Origin: Scortum barcoo
Lineage: Eukaryota > Chordata > Actinopteri > Centrarchiformes > Terapontidae
Direction of reading: 5' to 3'
DNA length: 64,000 nucleotides
Assembly (NCBI GenBank): GCA_023238725.1
Contig: CM041538.1
Location: 10,848,880-10,912,879 of the forward strand
Of this stretch, positions 11,701 through 24,238 are shown piece by piece. The translations under genes were made by a program, and so were the position numbers. Numbering within the stretch: position 1 is the first letter of the stretch; each line of letters opens with the position of its first letter. The notes beneath the pieces are model-generated. The model made no database searches. It saw nothing but the letters and a program-made list of their open reading frames with translations, and was not told the DNA's origin.

Positions 11701-14614
11701 GAGATAATTTAAAATGCTTAGAAACCTTTAGGTAGTAAGTCCACAACAATAATCACATTTTATTAACTGATCACATATTGTATGTAAAATATGAATCTGC
11801 AAAAGTAACAATAACCGTGAAATAAATTTAGTTGAGTAAAAAGCACAATATTTCAGCATAGCATAGCAAAGCAGGGAGCATCAAATGGAAATACTTATGG
11901 GAAGTACAAGTACCTCAAAAATGCATTTTAGGACAGTATTTGGATAAATGTGTCCTGATTATACAAAAAAAAAAAAAAAAACAAAGAAACAAAATAAAGC
12001 AAATTTTCACTCCAACAAGTTGTGCTGAATCTGTATGAACATGATCATGTACTACAAAATACACTTTCATGATGTATTTATATGCAGACCATGTTATGAT
12101 GTATGTATGTAAAGAATGTATATGTTTTCATGTGGCCAAGGACATGCCACTGTTATAATGATAATCAGTAAATGGAGAAGTGCACAGAGCGCGGCTGCTT
12201 CACTGCACAAATCTCCAACAACAGGTGGGTGAGGGTGTCGTCGAGCGAATGGCGCTCAGTTTGAACGCAATCTGATCCCGAGAAATGCCGCCCTATAAAT
12301 ATATTCTGCTCGACTGCTTCTCCTGCCTTGCAACTGTCAAGACCGACTTAACCTCTGACCCTGACACTTGTCCCTCCTCCTCAGCCCAAAACTCATTCAT
12401 GACATGTTCTACAAACTACGACTCTCCACTCAGACACATGTAAGGGAATAGGGAATACAAGATGATATTGCAAATGTTAGCAGAGACATTTGACTGTAAA
12501 ATTTATGGAGATGTGAAGTAAGATAAACGCATACAGGCACAGTCACTGGGACAGCTGTTACAGATACTGCCTGAGGTCTGACTGAATAATGGATTTCATC
12601 TCTAAAACACATAAATGCTGATTGTTTAAATTAAAAACAAAAACGTTCCCTTTTTCTTTTCATTCAATACAAAATAGAGCAAATGGGTTGAAAGTAGGAC
12701 AGTAAGCTTTTTTTTTATATATACTTAAACCACTAAGAGAATGTATGAAGGTCCATTACTGAAAATGTGATTTAAAAAAAACATCCTTTAAGTTTTCACA
12801 AGGAGAAACTTTCTCAGAATAATGGCTTAGTAAGTCACATAAATCATTATGTTGAATTTCTCATTATTATGACTTACAGGCTCTCTTTTTCCATTTCCAT
12901 TACAGTGACAGAAATGGGTTTCTACAGAAATGTGAAGGCCTGCGCCGTGTTACATCTGTTTTTTGAAAGCCTTAAAACTTCAGGGGCAATAATAACTAGG
13001 ATTATATATACCTTTATGCATGTGTTCACTCCAATTAGCAAATTACATCAGTTGTGACTGGTAAGAGTCCTCTCATACTGCACTCCTTTAACATCGTTGT
13101 CTCACAATGGACAGTTTAAAATCAAAAGGATCGTTATCAATACAGCAGGATCAGATATTGTTTTTTTATTCCCCACTTCCTTCTTCCTTGTCCAAACCTG
13201 GTGCCTACATCACCCAGATTGCAATGCTACCATTGAAGCTTCAGTCAAGGCAATTAAGACCTCTCAATGGACTTCGATGTGTGCACACAGGGACGCTTTA
13301 AACCAGATTTAAATCATATTAAATACTTTGTTTTTAAAGAAACATTGATTCATTTTCTGTTCAATTACATTTTAGTCACCATGACACCAAAAATGATTCA
13401 CAATAACAAGTAACTAACACAGGCTGGAGCTGTATGAATTTTATAGCAAATGAAACACACATAATGTCCTTTATATTTCCCTTTATATTTCTTCAGATAG
13501 CTCACGTTTCCAGAAGCCAAAGGCTTAAATTGTGGAGGCTCAAAAGTTCATTCTTGTGACAAGTAGCTCCTACATTTTCTTGGATTTACTAGGGCATCAT
13601 TGTTGGGGAGAAAGGGGGAACATAAAAAACTGCATTTGTACATTTGCTACACATTTGCTGTAAAAAAAACAGCTGAGATGTGTTTGGTGCTCATACCACC
13701 TTCACTGAAGGCTCAAAATGAGCAAACAATGACTGAACTTTAATGCCTGACTGAAGTGAGTCCTTGGGGTGAGGAGACCGTCTCCCAGGAACATTAAGGT
13801 CATGGTGGACTGCTATCTCCACAGCCTATTTCATGTTTCACACTCAGTGTAAATAACACACCCAGCTGCAGCCTAAAAGTGTGCTGCAGAGGGGCTTCAG
13901 AGGCCCACCGTCTATTTCAGGATCTTCTATTTATTGCCTAAGTCGCTGGCATGCACAGGCCTTCTCTCGGGTTTCATCCTCCTCCGGCTCTGTTGCTCAA
14001 AGGAGGTAAATCTGGGAAAATATCAGACTTAACCCAAAGCTGAGGGGTTTAATCTCCTCCGGTGGTTTCGTCAGCGTGACTGAGGTCAGGCTGCTGCAGC
14101 AACAGACCTTACACACCAGAGCATGCAGAGCTGCAAGAGCTCCTGCTGGAGTTTATGTAACAGGTCATGCTTTATAAGGAGAGGGTGCTGCACAGATAAC
14201 AGAAAGTCCCTATAGGGATATTACAGCACATGTGAACTTAATTACTACAGTATAATAGTTTTTCATCTCTGGAGTGACCTGTTAGTTGTTAAGGGTTTAA
14301 CTATTTAACACTATAGGCATGTTTTACTTTATGTTGTTGTATATAAATGTGTATTTAGGCACAGGGCTGTTCAGTGAGGAGCTTCCACAATAACAAACAG
14401 AATATCTTATAGATAAACACACATAGATGGTCAAACCTTTCATCTGTAAAACTCCCCTCAAGCAAACAGAAGAATGTAAAACTCACTCACCTGGCTCATA
14501 CTTGAGGTAGAGGATGGAAACGATGTAATAAGCTAGATCAAACACGGGGAACATTCCCATTTTGGAGAAAACTTGGGCGAAATCGCCCAAATTAAGAGCT
14601 GCGAGCACCTCCAT
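5703..14614 (-). CDS. tmem38a: TMEM38A, trimeric intracellular cation channel type A (TRIC-A)
   Basis: TRIC-A is a monovalent cation channel of the sarcoplasmic/endoplasmic reticulum that provides counter-ion current during Ca2+ release. Six coding exons on the minus strand, all with GT-AG junctions: 14491-14614, 9723-9879, 8936-9120, 8228-8315, 7719-7836 and 5703-5909. They total 879 nt (292 aa; human about 299). The start MEVLAALNLGDFAQ aligns with the family N-terminus. The conserved first membrane segment FPVFDLAYYIVSILYLKYEP, the central KEVVRTRKIAAGVHHAH stretch (basic, lipid-binding region in TRICs), and NFEQLLRGVW with PTKASLYGAILF are all present. The tail is His/Pro-rich and ends KTKEELSEGSRKRKAKKAE, which distinguishes type A from TMEM38B. 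No internal stops or frameshifts. Large introns hold repeats. It lies head to head with smim7. Confidence 0.95.
6011..6030 (-). promoter_or_regulatory. ZNF143/THAP11-like motif in tmem38a intron 5
   Basis: On the minus strand the 20-mer reads CCTACAATTCCCATAATGCC, a near-consensus ZNF143/THAP11 element. It lies about 100 bases upstream of the last tmem38a coding exon in gene orientation. The role is inferred only. Confidence 0.45.
6520..6740 (+). repeat. Dispersed fish repeat with CAGTGGTG terminus, copy 2 (5' half)
   Basis: Starts CAGTGGTGAAAAATAATTAA and continues with 'gctactttatacttctactc' and 'ttattccactacatttaacc', phrases shared with the copy at 46.06 kb. It appears truncated on the right. 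It lies within tmem38a intron 5. Confidence 0.5.
8646..8699. repeat. Perfect 23-bp inverted repeat with 8-nt spacer
   Basis: Left arm 8646-8668 (CATGAATGAGCAGCACATG then TGCA) is the exact reverse complement of 8677-8699. The spacer 8669-8676 is CACTGGCA. It lies in tmem38a intron 3. It could fold as a 23-bp hairpin in RNA or extrude as a cruciform. No transposon ends or gene were recognised around it. Confidence 0.9.
11614..11960 (-). repeat. Dispersed fish repeat, copy 3 (reverse orientation)
   Basis: Contains 'aaaagtaaaagtactcatc', 'ctgatcacatattgtatg' and 'aagtacaagtacctcaaaa', matching in reverse the AAGTAC-rich repeat at 46.06-46.52 kb. Both tips are eroded. It lies in tmem38a intron 1. 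Confidence 0.45.
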
Positions 14615-16031
14615 GTTGCCTGCCCGATCACCAGCGAGTCCCTGTTTTTGTTTTTTTGTGTTTTTTTTTTTTATTCCAACTGCGCAGTCTGGATCAGAAA
14701 GCCCCCCCCGACCCGGTCCACCGACTCTCCACCAAGCCCCCCGGTCTCGACAGTGGAAGCCTGTGACACTCAAGCCCTCCTATTAATACCCCTCATCTCC
14801 ACAGCCTCAGCACCATCATCATTATCATCTGCGCTCCGGGACAGCTGCTCCGGCACGTCAGCTGCTGGACGATCACAGACAAAAGGCTCGACCTGCGCTC
14901 ATCATCACCACCACCATCAACATTATTCAGCTGAGTCTGAATTAACAGCTCAGAGGTTTGAGATGAAGACAAGTGTCCGCGCTCAATGCGGGGCAAATGT
15001 TCATTCCTCCTCCCATTTTAAAAAAAACATAATCAGATCCCGCACAGAGACGGACTCTGACCGACTCTAATCCGAAACAACATTTGGTGATATCGCCGGC
15101 TGTTTATGTTCCTCCACATGATGCAGAAATGTTGTGATTAGATCAACACCGAATTTACAGGAAATAAACAGATGATTTATCTCTTTCTGAATTGAATTTA
15201 TTTATTTATTTTCTGTGTTTGCTTTTAATTCTTGGGAATAATAATCAGAGGAATTACCTCCACTAGAGGGCTCCAGAGATGCAACATGTCCAAAATATCA
15301 GGACCAAAGACTATTTACGCCTTTATTTTTAGCTTTTCTTGAAAAATAAGACTGTGAACAGCAAGATGCGTCTGACAAACGCAATTAAGATAATATTCCA
15401 TGTCTGTCCTCTATTACTGTTTTTTTTTAATTTAATTGTAAAACCAAAGATATTTCAGTTCCTAACTAATAAGATAAATAAGTGCAGTTTCAGGATCATT
15501 AAGGCTGGTCTGCTCTGAGTGAACCAGCTACAGTACTCTCTGGTGAAGCTCAAGAGCTCAAGAGTTTGATACAAACTCCTTTATAATGTGAATTTTTAGG
15601 CACTTTTTATGTAAGAATATTTTCCCATTTTAATCTTTCATTTTTAAATATTTATCATTGTTTATATCATATTTAAACGGAGCTTTCAGAAAACACCATA
15701 AAATCAGTCTGTTAATACTTTTCTCGCGGTGTGTTCTGGTTAAGTGGTAAATGGAGGTTAATTTTTATTCTTTCAGGCAGAATTTCTCAGCTGCTATAAA
15801 ACTCGAGGCTCATTAACACTCATTAACTACGACTTTTATGGCTGTTTATTGCTGCAATAATTAAAATGAACTTTAATCGTCTGATTGATGGAAAACGCGA
15901 GACACAGCCTGACAGGAACCTCCTGACAGTCTAAAACCAGGGCAAACACGTCATCTATACTAACACGCTATTGGTCACATTCCTGATTGCGTGAACGAAC
16001 ACGGAAGTGCGGCGTCTCTGATGTGAGCAAA
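14615..16031. promoter_or_regulatory. Shared upstream region of tmem38a (-) and smim7 (+)
   Basis: A 1.4-kb interval between divergent start codons. Near smim7 there is an inverted CCAAT box (ATTGG, 15970-15974) and an ETS-like ACGGAAGTGC (16001-16010), 22-31 bases before the ATG. Near tmem38a the sequence is C-rich and CpG-bearing (14690-14900). No TATA box stands out. Bidirectional promoter use is plausible, but the spacing is wide and two separate promoters are equally possible. Confidence 0.5.
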
Positions 16032-17925
16032 ATGATCGGAGATCTGTTGATATTCGGGTAATTTGTCCGGTTTTCTGCCACATTTCACACACAGATACAG
16101 TTTTATCCGAGCTAAACATCGTCTGTGAGCGTTTTTGAGCTTTGTGTTGTTAGTCAGGATGCTGTTTATCACACTAAATAACGAGTTTTGCTCCGTGCTA
16201 GTGCCAGCTCACCAAGTAGATAAACACCTTCACCTGTAAACACTTTGTCTCTGTGCTCTGCAGGACCTTACTGGTGAATGCAGGGGCTGTGCTGAATTTC
16301 AAGCTGTGAGTATATAAATATTACAGTGATGAAAACACTGCAGCTGTTTAAAACTTCTCATCAGAGCTGTATAACACAAACAAATGAACTGTGGCTGTTT
16401 TGCAGCAAAAGGAAAGAGTCCCAGGGCTTTGGAGATGAGTCCAGAGCACCAACTACAGGTAGTGTGTGTGTGTGAGAGAGAGAGAGAGAGATGTGGGGGG
16501 AAACGTGTGTGTCACAGGTGTATATTACATAAATTGACTTAGTGTGTTTTTCAGGTGACAACATCAGGGAGTTTCTGCTTAGCCTGCGATACTTTCGGAT
16601 CTTCATCGCTCTGTGGAACATCTTTATCATGTTCTGCATGATCTTGTGAGTCAGGCTCTTTTTACTCAATGCAGGTCATGTGATAGTGAACAGGTTGTAA
16701 TGTATTGAGAAAAAGTCTTGTGCTGGTTTGTTTTTAGCTGTTTCCATCTTAAAATTAGTTTGAAAGGACGAGTCTGATGCACCAGTTGTTTTCATAATCA
16801 ATTAAACTGTCGAACATTTTATTGATTGATAGTCGATGAATTGTTTGGTCCATACAGTGTCAGAAATGGTGAAAAATGTTTCCAAGGCCCAAGATGACAT
16901 CCTCAGATGTCTTATTTTGTCCACAACACAAACATGTTCAGGTTACTGTGACAGAGAACTAATGACACCAGAAAACATTCACTTTTGAGAAGCTGAAATC
17001 AGAATTTGAACTACTATTTAGTTCTTAAAAAACATTTATTAATTGATTATCATAGTAGTTGCAGATTAATTTAACCATTGAGAACTAGCAGATTAATCAT
17101 CTAATTGTTGCAGCTCTGATTTTAATCCTGTTAATAAGCATTGTTTTCGTAGCTGAAGACTGCTATATTTTGTCGCTTTGTGCTACAGACCTCCATAAAC
17201 ACATCGGTGAGCTGCACTGGCTAACACGTTCCTTCATTATTAATTTTTATTTCTCCCCCAAAAATCTTCAAATTTACTCTTGTTTGAGTAACAATTGTGA
17301 AAAACTTAAGTGCCCAGCTGTTAAAGAAATCTATACTATCTGTGATTCTGTGACTCATTTTTTATTTTTTGAAGATTTAAACAAATTTGCTCCAGAGTTC
17401 CACAAACCTGGCAGGAAAGTCAGAAAATACTGACATCGACAGTATAAAGTAATATGGTAACACCTGCCTTACCTGTTAAAGAATAATCTCTCTGTTGAAA
17501 CATACTGTGGTCGTAAACTTGTATGTTTATGATGTTTTGGGGTTAAAGCCACAATCCAAAGGTAAACAAAGAGATAGTCTGACTAACAAAACAAGAACAT
17601 ACTACCATTCAAAAAGACTGGCACATCTTCATGTAGAAGGACCTAATATAGACTACATCTAAGTGATTGCTTTCTCACATTATTAAAACTTTCGTTGACA
17701 GCTTTAATATAGGTAGTACAAATCTTTTCTTTTTTCACAATGTCATACTTTTTTGCTTTTCAAATGTTTAATAATATATTCACATTTTGCTGTTTTAGCT
17801 CTGCTTCAGTTGTGATTCCCTACAATTCTCAGGATACAAGGAAGGTATCCTTCTCAGGAAGTTTAACTTGTTGTTTTACTGACTGGTTAAATGTCTTCAA
17901 TCCTTACAGGTTATTTGGATCATGA
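16032..17925 (+). CDS. smim7: SMIM7, small integral membrane protein 7
   Basis: A 75-residue conserved single-pass or hairpin membrane protein of poorly defined function. Five small coding exons with GT-AG junctions: 16032-16057, 16264-16305, 16406-16458, 16555-16645 and 17910-17925, totalling 228 nt including the stop, exactly the family length. Exon 1 encodes MIGDLLIF, exon 2 GTLLVNAGAVLNFK, exon 3 KRKESQGFGDESRAPTT, and exon 4 the conserved block GDNIREFLLSLRYFRIFIAL followed by a hydrophobic WNIFIMFCMI segment. The last exon gives LFGS and TGA. All residues fit the vertebrate orthologue. The exons are too short to stand out as ORFs. A poly(A) signal lies at 18662-18667. An inverted CCAAT box and an ETS-like site sit just upstream of the ATG. 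Confidence 0.95.
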
Positions 17926-18661
17926 TCAACACTCGAGACAACTGGACTTCCACCGGGATGCTGATTTTCCAAGATGGATGCCGTAATCTTCTCCTTAACA
18001 GGACTTACTGTTCTTTTGCTGCTTTTAACTGTATTTGTGCCCCATTTCCTGTAAAACCCCCAAACTGTAAATCTACTTCTGGCTGTACAGAAATTTAGGA
18101 ATCGCTATATTTATTTCGTTATGCAGAAGTTGTTACATTTTTAACATTTTTGTGTAAGCTCCAACTGCACCTCGCCTTTCCTGCATGTGTTGTCTTGTGT
18201 TTCTTTCTGATTTGTTTTCTCCAGCATGTTGGTTTGCTTAATGAAGAAACTCCCATAATCCGGATCATATCCTGTTCCGGACAGCCCTCTACTAAGCAAG
18301 ATAGAAAATGTTTTTCTGTGACTGGTTATGTGTGTCATCTTTCAAGGGTCCCACTGTGGTGGTAAAACCTGCTTAAACATACTTTTATACCTTTTATTTG
18401 CACGGCCATCATACTTCAGCTGAATTCAACAGACAAGTCAAAATGATCACAGTCACTTAATGAACTCTACATCTCAACTGTTGGTGATAAATGACAAACT
18501 TCTCCAAATGTACTTATCAGCTGTTCTTATGTGTCTCAATACAGAATATTTAGTGTTGCCTCTCCCATTAAAAAAAAGCTGTTTTCCTTTCTTTTACTGG
18601 GGCACATGTGCTGTAAGTAAATGCGTATGCACTACAATGTAAACGTGTCCTTATTCTTAAC

Positions 18662-18667
18662 AATAAA
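18662..18667 (+). terminator. smim7 poly(A) signal
   Basis: AATAAA about 740 bases after the smim7 stop, followed by T/G-rich sequence (TGTCTGTTAATTG). It is the best candidate 3' end for smim7. Cleavage is inferred. Confidence 0.55.
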
Positions 18668-18669
18668 AA

Positions 18670-19466
18670 CACAGTTTTCTTATCCAATGTCTGTTAATTG
18701 ACTTGAATGGTTGTTGCTGTCTATTGACATGATAAATGTTAAAATACCATTCCTTTGTTTATGTTATTATCCATGATCAGATGATGGCACGGTAGTTTCC
18801 TTAAAATAAATCTGCTAACTCTGTTTTGTGCACAGTATGTACTACACACTTATTATTAAACTATATCGTTTATTGCAGTTAATATACGAAAAAAACAACA
18901 CACTTTACTCTCCTATATATGTTTTACATCTCACTTTGGAATGCCACCCACGACTAAACAAATAAGAGCAAAATGGCTTTCCAGATATTTACTTTTTTCT
19001 TCAGTTGTTGTCCAGTGTTATAGTGCTCATGAACAGAAACATTTTTTAAAATGTGCAAAAATGTTTAGCAGGATTTCTGTGAATGGCACCACACTGGTCC
19101 AGACTGAAGTATCTCAAAAGCTATTGAATATATGATGGAAAAAATCTGTCACAAAGGTTCACATCCTGCTCTGAAAGGAGTGTAATAACTTTTCTCACCT
19201 CTGGTTTGAAATTGCTTTATAATGCTGAAAAGCCAACTTAAAGCTAAAGGCAACCACTGAGACAAGAAAGCAATAATGTCAATTAGCTAATAATTAATTA
19301 TAAAATAATCTAATAGCTGCAAAATCCCTAGTAACAATTGGTGTGTGAAACGACAAGCTAATACAATGTATTATCTTACTGTTAAGGATTGGGTAATGAT
19401 AGATCACCATATGCATACACACATATATACACACATATATATATATCTATATATCTATATCTATCT

Positions 19467-19516
<50 letters not shown>

Positions 19517-19860
19517 GGACTGTATATAGAGGTATATCTATAATGATTTGCCTATAACTATATAACAAGTCTTTTGCCATAATAATGATTACATAGAGGA
19601 AAAATATAATTATCTGTATAGTTATATAAAAACATATCAAATATATATATTTGATATTAAAGATATTATATAATATCTTTGATGGAAATATTTTGTAAAA
19701 TATTTTTCTCTAATAAAACTCTAATATCTTATTTCTAACCGTCTAAAATAAATAAAAATGGCTTCAAGTTGCAATCCAGAGAAAATATTTGATCTTCTTG
19801 AGTAGATAAATCGTATTAATCGATGAAATTATGAAAATCTTTTTCTCAGACCTCGCCATT
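18670..19860. other. smim7-med26 intergenic spacer with tetranucleotide repeat
   Basis: AT-rich spacer with no gene signal. It contains a (GATA)n tract at about 19466-19516 flanked by alternating TA/CA sequence from 19420, and a palindromic AT-rich patch near 19630-19680. Confidence 0.7.
19466..19516. repeat. (ATAG)n microsatellite
   Basis: About twelve tandem ATAG units, preceded by imperfect ATCT/ATAT units from about 19436, so the tract is partly self-complementary. Seen directly. Confidence 0.9.
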
Positions 19861-19864
19861 GTTT

Positions 19865-20182
19865 CACTGTAACGTCTCCATGGCAACGCCTCCTGTAGAA
19901 CAATATCGCCGACGTGAACAACGGTTACGTAAAATGCTCCCATGATGCTTTGCGCCTCACAAACAGCCCGATGAGCGGAGCGAGCCGGAGGAGGCTGCCA
20001 GGCTCATCCAGGGACACGACTGTCTGACCGAAAACCGTGACGGCGCCGGCCGAAAACAAAGGTGAAGGCATCAGAAAACATGGTGCTGGCTGCCGGAGAA
20101 GCTCCTCGGTCGGGCCTGTGAGCGTCGCCTCCTCGGGGGATCCCGCTGTCCGAGTCCGTCCGAGCCGCCGCACCGCCCGGCG
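19865..20182 (+). promoter_or_regulatory. med26 promoter / CpG-rich 5' region
   Basis: The CpG-rich stretch before the med26 start carries GTCTCCATGGCAAC (19874-19887), an RFX X-box-like palindrome with a perfect right half-site, and TCCCATGATGC (19938-19948), the core of the ZNF143/THAP11 element. No TATA box is evident, as is usual for housekeeping promoters. Factor binding is inferred from motifs alone. Confidence 0.5.
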
Positions 20183-23100
20183 ATGACAGCGGCCACGGCC
20201 ACCCCGCAGCTGATGAGAGACCGGCTGCTGCAGGCCATCGACGGCCACAGCAATGTGAGTATGCCCGTTGGTTCTCCCAGAGGACCGGAGCGCGGAGAGG
20301 TAGACAACAAGGCCGAGCCGGCTCTCCACGGAGGGCTGCCACGGTGGGGGTAGCCCGTGTGTGGGAGAGCTGATATTTGCTCGCTAATTAGCATCGTTAT
20401 TTAGCGAAAGTTACTTCAGTTAGGCAGTCCAGAGCCCTCCTGGCCTGATTGCTGCTGGATAATATTAATGGAGCCATATCAGCTCATTTCCGGACAGTAA
20501 TGTTGCTCAGTGCTTCAGGACTTGAGACTTCCTAAACCGAGCAGCCAGGTTGGAGGTGAAAATCAGGAGGTGAAGCTCCTTTAGTGACAGACAGGATGGT
20601 TTATTTGGGATTTCAAGGAGTTAAAGCCTTCACACAGATTAAAAGAACGTCTCCAGCTTTTGTTACACAGCTCATGAGGTTACCTTGGTGTGTTTCAACA
20701 CTGATCAAAGACAGTAAAGGTGAAGCTAAAGTGCAAGTTTAACACTGTGACATTATGATGATAAACTTTTGCAGGTTGCTGCCAGTTTGTGAAAAGTGCT
20801 GCAAACAGTGCTTGTGATCTCATGAGCTTGGTTTACTGAAGCCAGAGATGTAATTTATTAATATGACCTTTGATCATATAACTTAAAGAGCTAATGTCTA
20901 ACCTATGGGAGATTTTGGACCAACGTGTGAGACAGTGCTCTCAAACACCATCATCAAGACACCAAATGAGGGAATGTCTTTTGGAAAGGACAGTGTTTCA
21001 TCCCTCCAGTAGAGTTCAGAGACTTTTAGAATTAAACCCAAGGAGCATTGAAGCTGTTTTGACAGCATGTGGTGACCCAACACCTTACTTAAACACTTTA
21101 TGTTGGTTTTTCCTTACATTTGTTAGCCACCTGTGTTAATAACCATGTGGGAATACTTTTGGGACAATCAATAATCAATAATGTAAACACCTGATAAATT
21201 AAGATACTTCATTACGTTAAAGCAGAAATCCTACAAAAATCATCAGTAGTAAAGCAGTCCTCATTGATTTGCAACATTACCTACAAAGATCATTGACTGC
21301 CAGAGGTATTGAAGGGGTTACTAGCACAGAATAAATGTTGTGGTAGGATATTTGAAAATGTATAAATTTATATCTTCACATCACCCAACCTTAGTCTGTA
21401 CAGAGAAAATCCCAGATTAAAATGAACAGATCTTGGTGGTCGACTCTTGTTTTTCTTTCCTACTTGCAGATCTGACTAGTTTATTTGCATACAATCTCAG
21501 TTTGTCATATTGAGCCTGAAACCGGTACAAGTACATCGTGTCTTGACATGCAGGTGCATCTTTGAAAGTCTATTCAAATTATGCATTGACCTTAACTTAA
21601 CAGTCCCTCTTTCTCTCGCTCTGGAGCTGTTGGTCCTTAATCTGCATACCAACAGCTGCACTTGGAAGCTGTTGTTCTAATGCAGACAACATTATTATGC
21701 CTCAGAATTTTGATACATAAACCTACATGTCTTTTCAGCAGATATGCAACATGGTGGTGGTCATGGAGGTGATCTCCTTCTTGGAGAAATATCCTATCAC
21801 CAAAGAGGCACTGGAGGTAGGTTATATTCAGACCATTCAAAATAAAACATAGTTGTATCATAGTTGAGTCCTAGCTGCTGTTTTAACACCAATCTTATCT
21901 CCTTAAAGGAAACCCGTCTTGGCAAGCTCATCAATGACGTCAGGAAGAAAACCAAGAATGAGGACCTTGCAAAAAGGGCCAAGAAGCTCCTGCGAAACTG
22001 GCAGAAGCTAATTGAGCCAGGGAAGGGAGAGGTGTTGTCCAAAGGACACACCGGTACATCATGGTCTTCCAATGGTGGTGCTCACCCGTGCATCTCCTCT
22101 CCAGCTGCCACCACACTGTCGGGTAAAACAGGTCCAGAGCTGAAGAACAGAAATGACTTCAACAACTGTTACTCCCCGAGGGTGGAAAAGCTGAGCAACC
22201 GGAAACGTAAGGGTGACCAGAAGGAGGGACAGCTTCTACCAGCCAAGATATCCAAAACAACTTTTAATGATAAGACACAAAACTCCAAACAGCTGCCAAC
22301 CAATTTAATTGGCAGTAGCTCTGAGATTTTTATAGATAATTGTGCACATCAGCCTTTAGACAGGGAGATTCCTGAGCCTTTGGAAAATGACAGGCTGAGT
22401 AAAATCCCTGTCAATGCTGTAAAACCTCATCCAAGTGCCCTGGGATTCAGCAAACCTCCTAGCACTTCTTCTTTGCTAAAAGCATCAGTTCTGCAGCAGC
22501 AAGCCAGACAGGAACAAGTTGCCTCTGGGGGGCAGTATCGACCCAGAAGCCCACGCGGTTCCTTGCACAGTCCCCAAACTCCAAAGCAGGAAGCTGGTGT
22601 CAAACAAACTGCATCACAAGCACAGAGTCTTTCTAGCCCCACTGTTAGGCCTGTGGACACCTCCGGGCTGGGGCCTTCCCCTCAGCCGTTCAGTGTTCGT
22701 GTTCAGGGTTTGCAGTCCGACGGTTCATGGTCGGCAGATTTGGACTCTAAAAGCCGGCCTCCCAATGCATCTCTTCACAACTCCTTTGCCTCCTCTTGTG
22801 GTGATGGAGTCAGTTTGGAAGACGATGGTGCTGTTAGCAATACAGGGAAAAGGAAAGGGCAGAAAAGCAAGCCTAAGGACTACATGGTAAAGTCAGATGG
22901 ACAGACTGTAGAAGACAGCACTAAACCAGTCAGGTTAAAAGACAGAAGACTGACATTTGACCCTGTAACAGGACAGATCAAACCCTCCTTTCATAAGGAG
23001 TCTTCTCTCCAGGAGGGGGAGATCAGACCGGGACGCAAACCTGAATCACAGTGGTCCGAACAGCCAAAGCAGAACCCACCGGTTCCTGCCAGTCCCTTCC

Positions 23101-23486
23101 AGCAGACAGACTGGAAAGAGCTGTCGAGGAGTGAAATCATCCAGTCGTACCTTAGCCAGCAAAGCAATGTGCTGACTTCGTCGGGCGCCCACACCCCCAG
23201 TGCACACTTTTTCATGACAGAGTTTTTGAAAAAGGAGGAACACCAAAGCAAAGATGCCAAGAAAACACACACATTGGCACCAGAACTCCCAGCCATAGAT
23301 TTACCAGGGGTTAGCAGAGAGATCATCAATGCAGACCTGAGGAGATTACACACACAACACTGGTCTGGGGTGAATGGTTGCTATGACACAAAGGGTAGCT
23401 GGTACGACTGGACAGAGTGCATCTCCTTAGATCTGCATGGAGACGAGAACAGGCTAAACATACTGCCGTACGTCTGTCTGGATTGA
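20183..23486 (+). CDS. med26: MED26, Mediator complex subunit 26
   Basis: Metazoan-specific Mediator subunit that links Mediator to RNA polymerase II, TFIID and the super elongation complex in the nucleus. Three coding exons: 20183-20254 (MTAATATPQLMRDRLLQAID...), 21742-21816 (ICNMVVVMEVISFLEKYPIT...) and 21909-23486, giving 574 aa (human 600). Residues about 10-90 form the TFIIS N-terminal (LW) domain with LGKLINDVRKKTKN and AKRAKKLLRNWQKLIEP. The middle is a low-complexity Ser/Pro/Gln linker carrying KIPVNAVKPH. The C-terminal Mediator-binding domain has PVRLKDRRLTFDPVTGQIKP, WKELSRSEIIQSYL and the end GRLNILPYVCLD-type (here ENRLNILPYVCLD). Reading frames are intact. The exon 2 acceptor is a CAG-CAG tandem (21736-21741), so an extra Gln may be included by alternative splicing. 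Confidence 0.96.
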
Positions 23487-24238
23487 AACTGAGGTTGCGA
23501 GCTGCCTTTCATCGTACAGCGGAGCAACTCTGCATGTGTGAATCCACTTCATTTAAGTGTAAGCTGCTGTTTTGCACTGTCGGTAAAGTGGAGTTGTCAT
23601 GCTGCCTGCTTGGGTGAGTGTATGTTTGTGTGTGAGTGTGAGAGAGCACAAGAGGAGCACAGGGGGTGTAATCAGTGTTTTTATGAGTTTTTCAAAAATT
23701 GTATTAGGACAGCAAGAAGAAAAACGGCTATGCATTATCTGACTATTTAGTTGTTGGTAATCAGTAACTGTACAGTTTGAGTTTCCAGTACCTGCCATTC
23801 TTTGTATGGGAGAAGACATCACATTAAACTGCACAGCGACATTTTATTAGTCTTTTGTTTTCCACGTGCCCCGTGGAATGTGACTTCTCTGAATTTTCTG
23901 CATCCACTCACCTTCAGTCCACAGTGCAGTATGTTTTTTTTTTCTTTTTTTATTTATAGTTTAGTTTATGTTGCTGTGACTTGGTCACCTTTATCAGCTT
24001 CCAGTGGAGAGCAGTAAGCTACATAATTGAAGTAGACATCCAGCAGATACATCTCCCAATCAGGTTTTTGTGCATCTTGAACAAGCCTGTTGATTGTTTT
24101 GTGCTGTGAACATTTATTATTGCACCTTTAGAACCACTGTTCCTACCATCGCACAACTGTCTCATGCAATGATTTTTAGCAGGAAGAATACCTGAAAAAC
24201 CATTTTTCTTCTTGTGCTGTGGGGTTTGACTGCTGTTA

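Noticed and set aside
12280..12310. TATA-like CCCTATAAATATATTC inside tmem38a intron 1
   Set aside because: No initiator, coding exon or conserved motif follows; a chance AT-rich match is likely.
14573..15070. 165-aa plus-strand ORF upstream of smim7
   Set aside because: It begins antisense to tmem38a exon 1 and continues through low-complexity His/Ser stretches. No homology or splice support.
19925..20394. Three overlapping minus-strand ORFs at the med26 first exon
   Set aside because: Shadows of a CpG island opposite the med26 start; the translations are Arg/Gly/Pro-rich with no recognisable domain.
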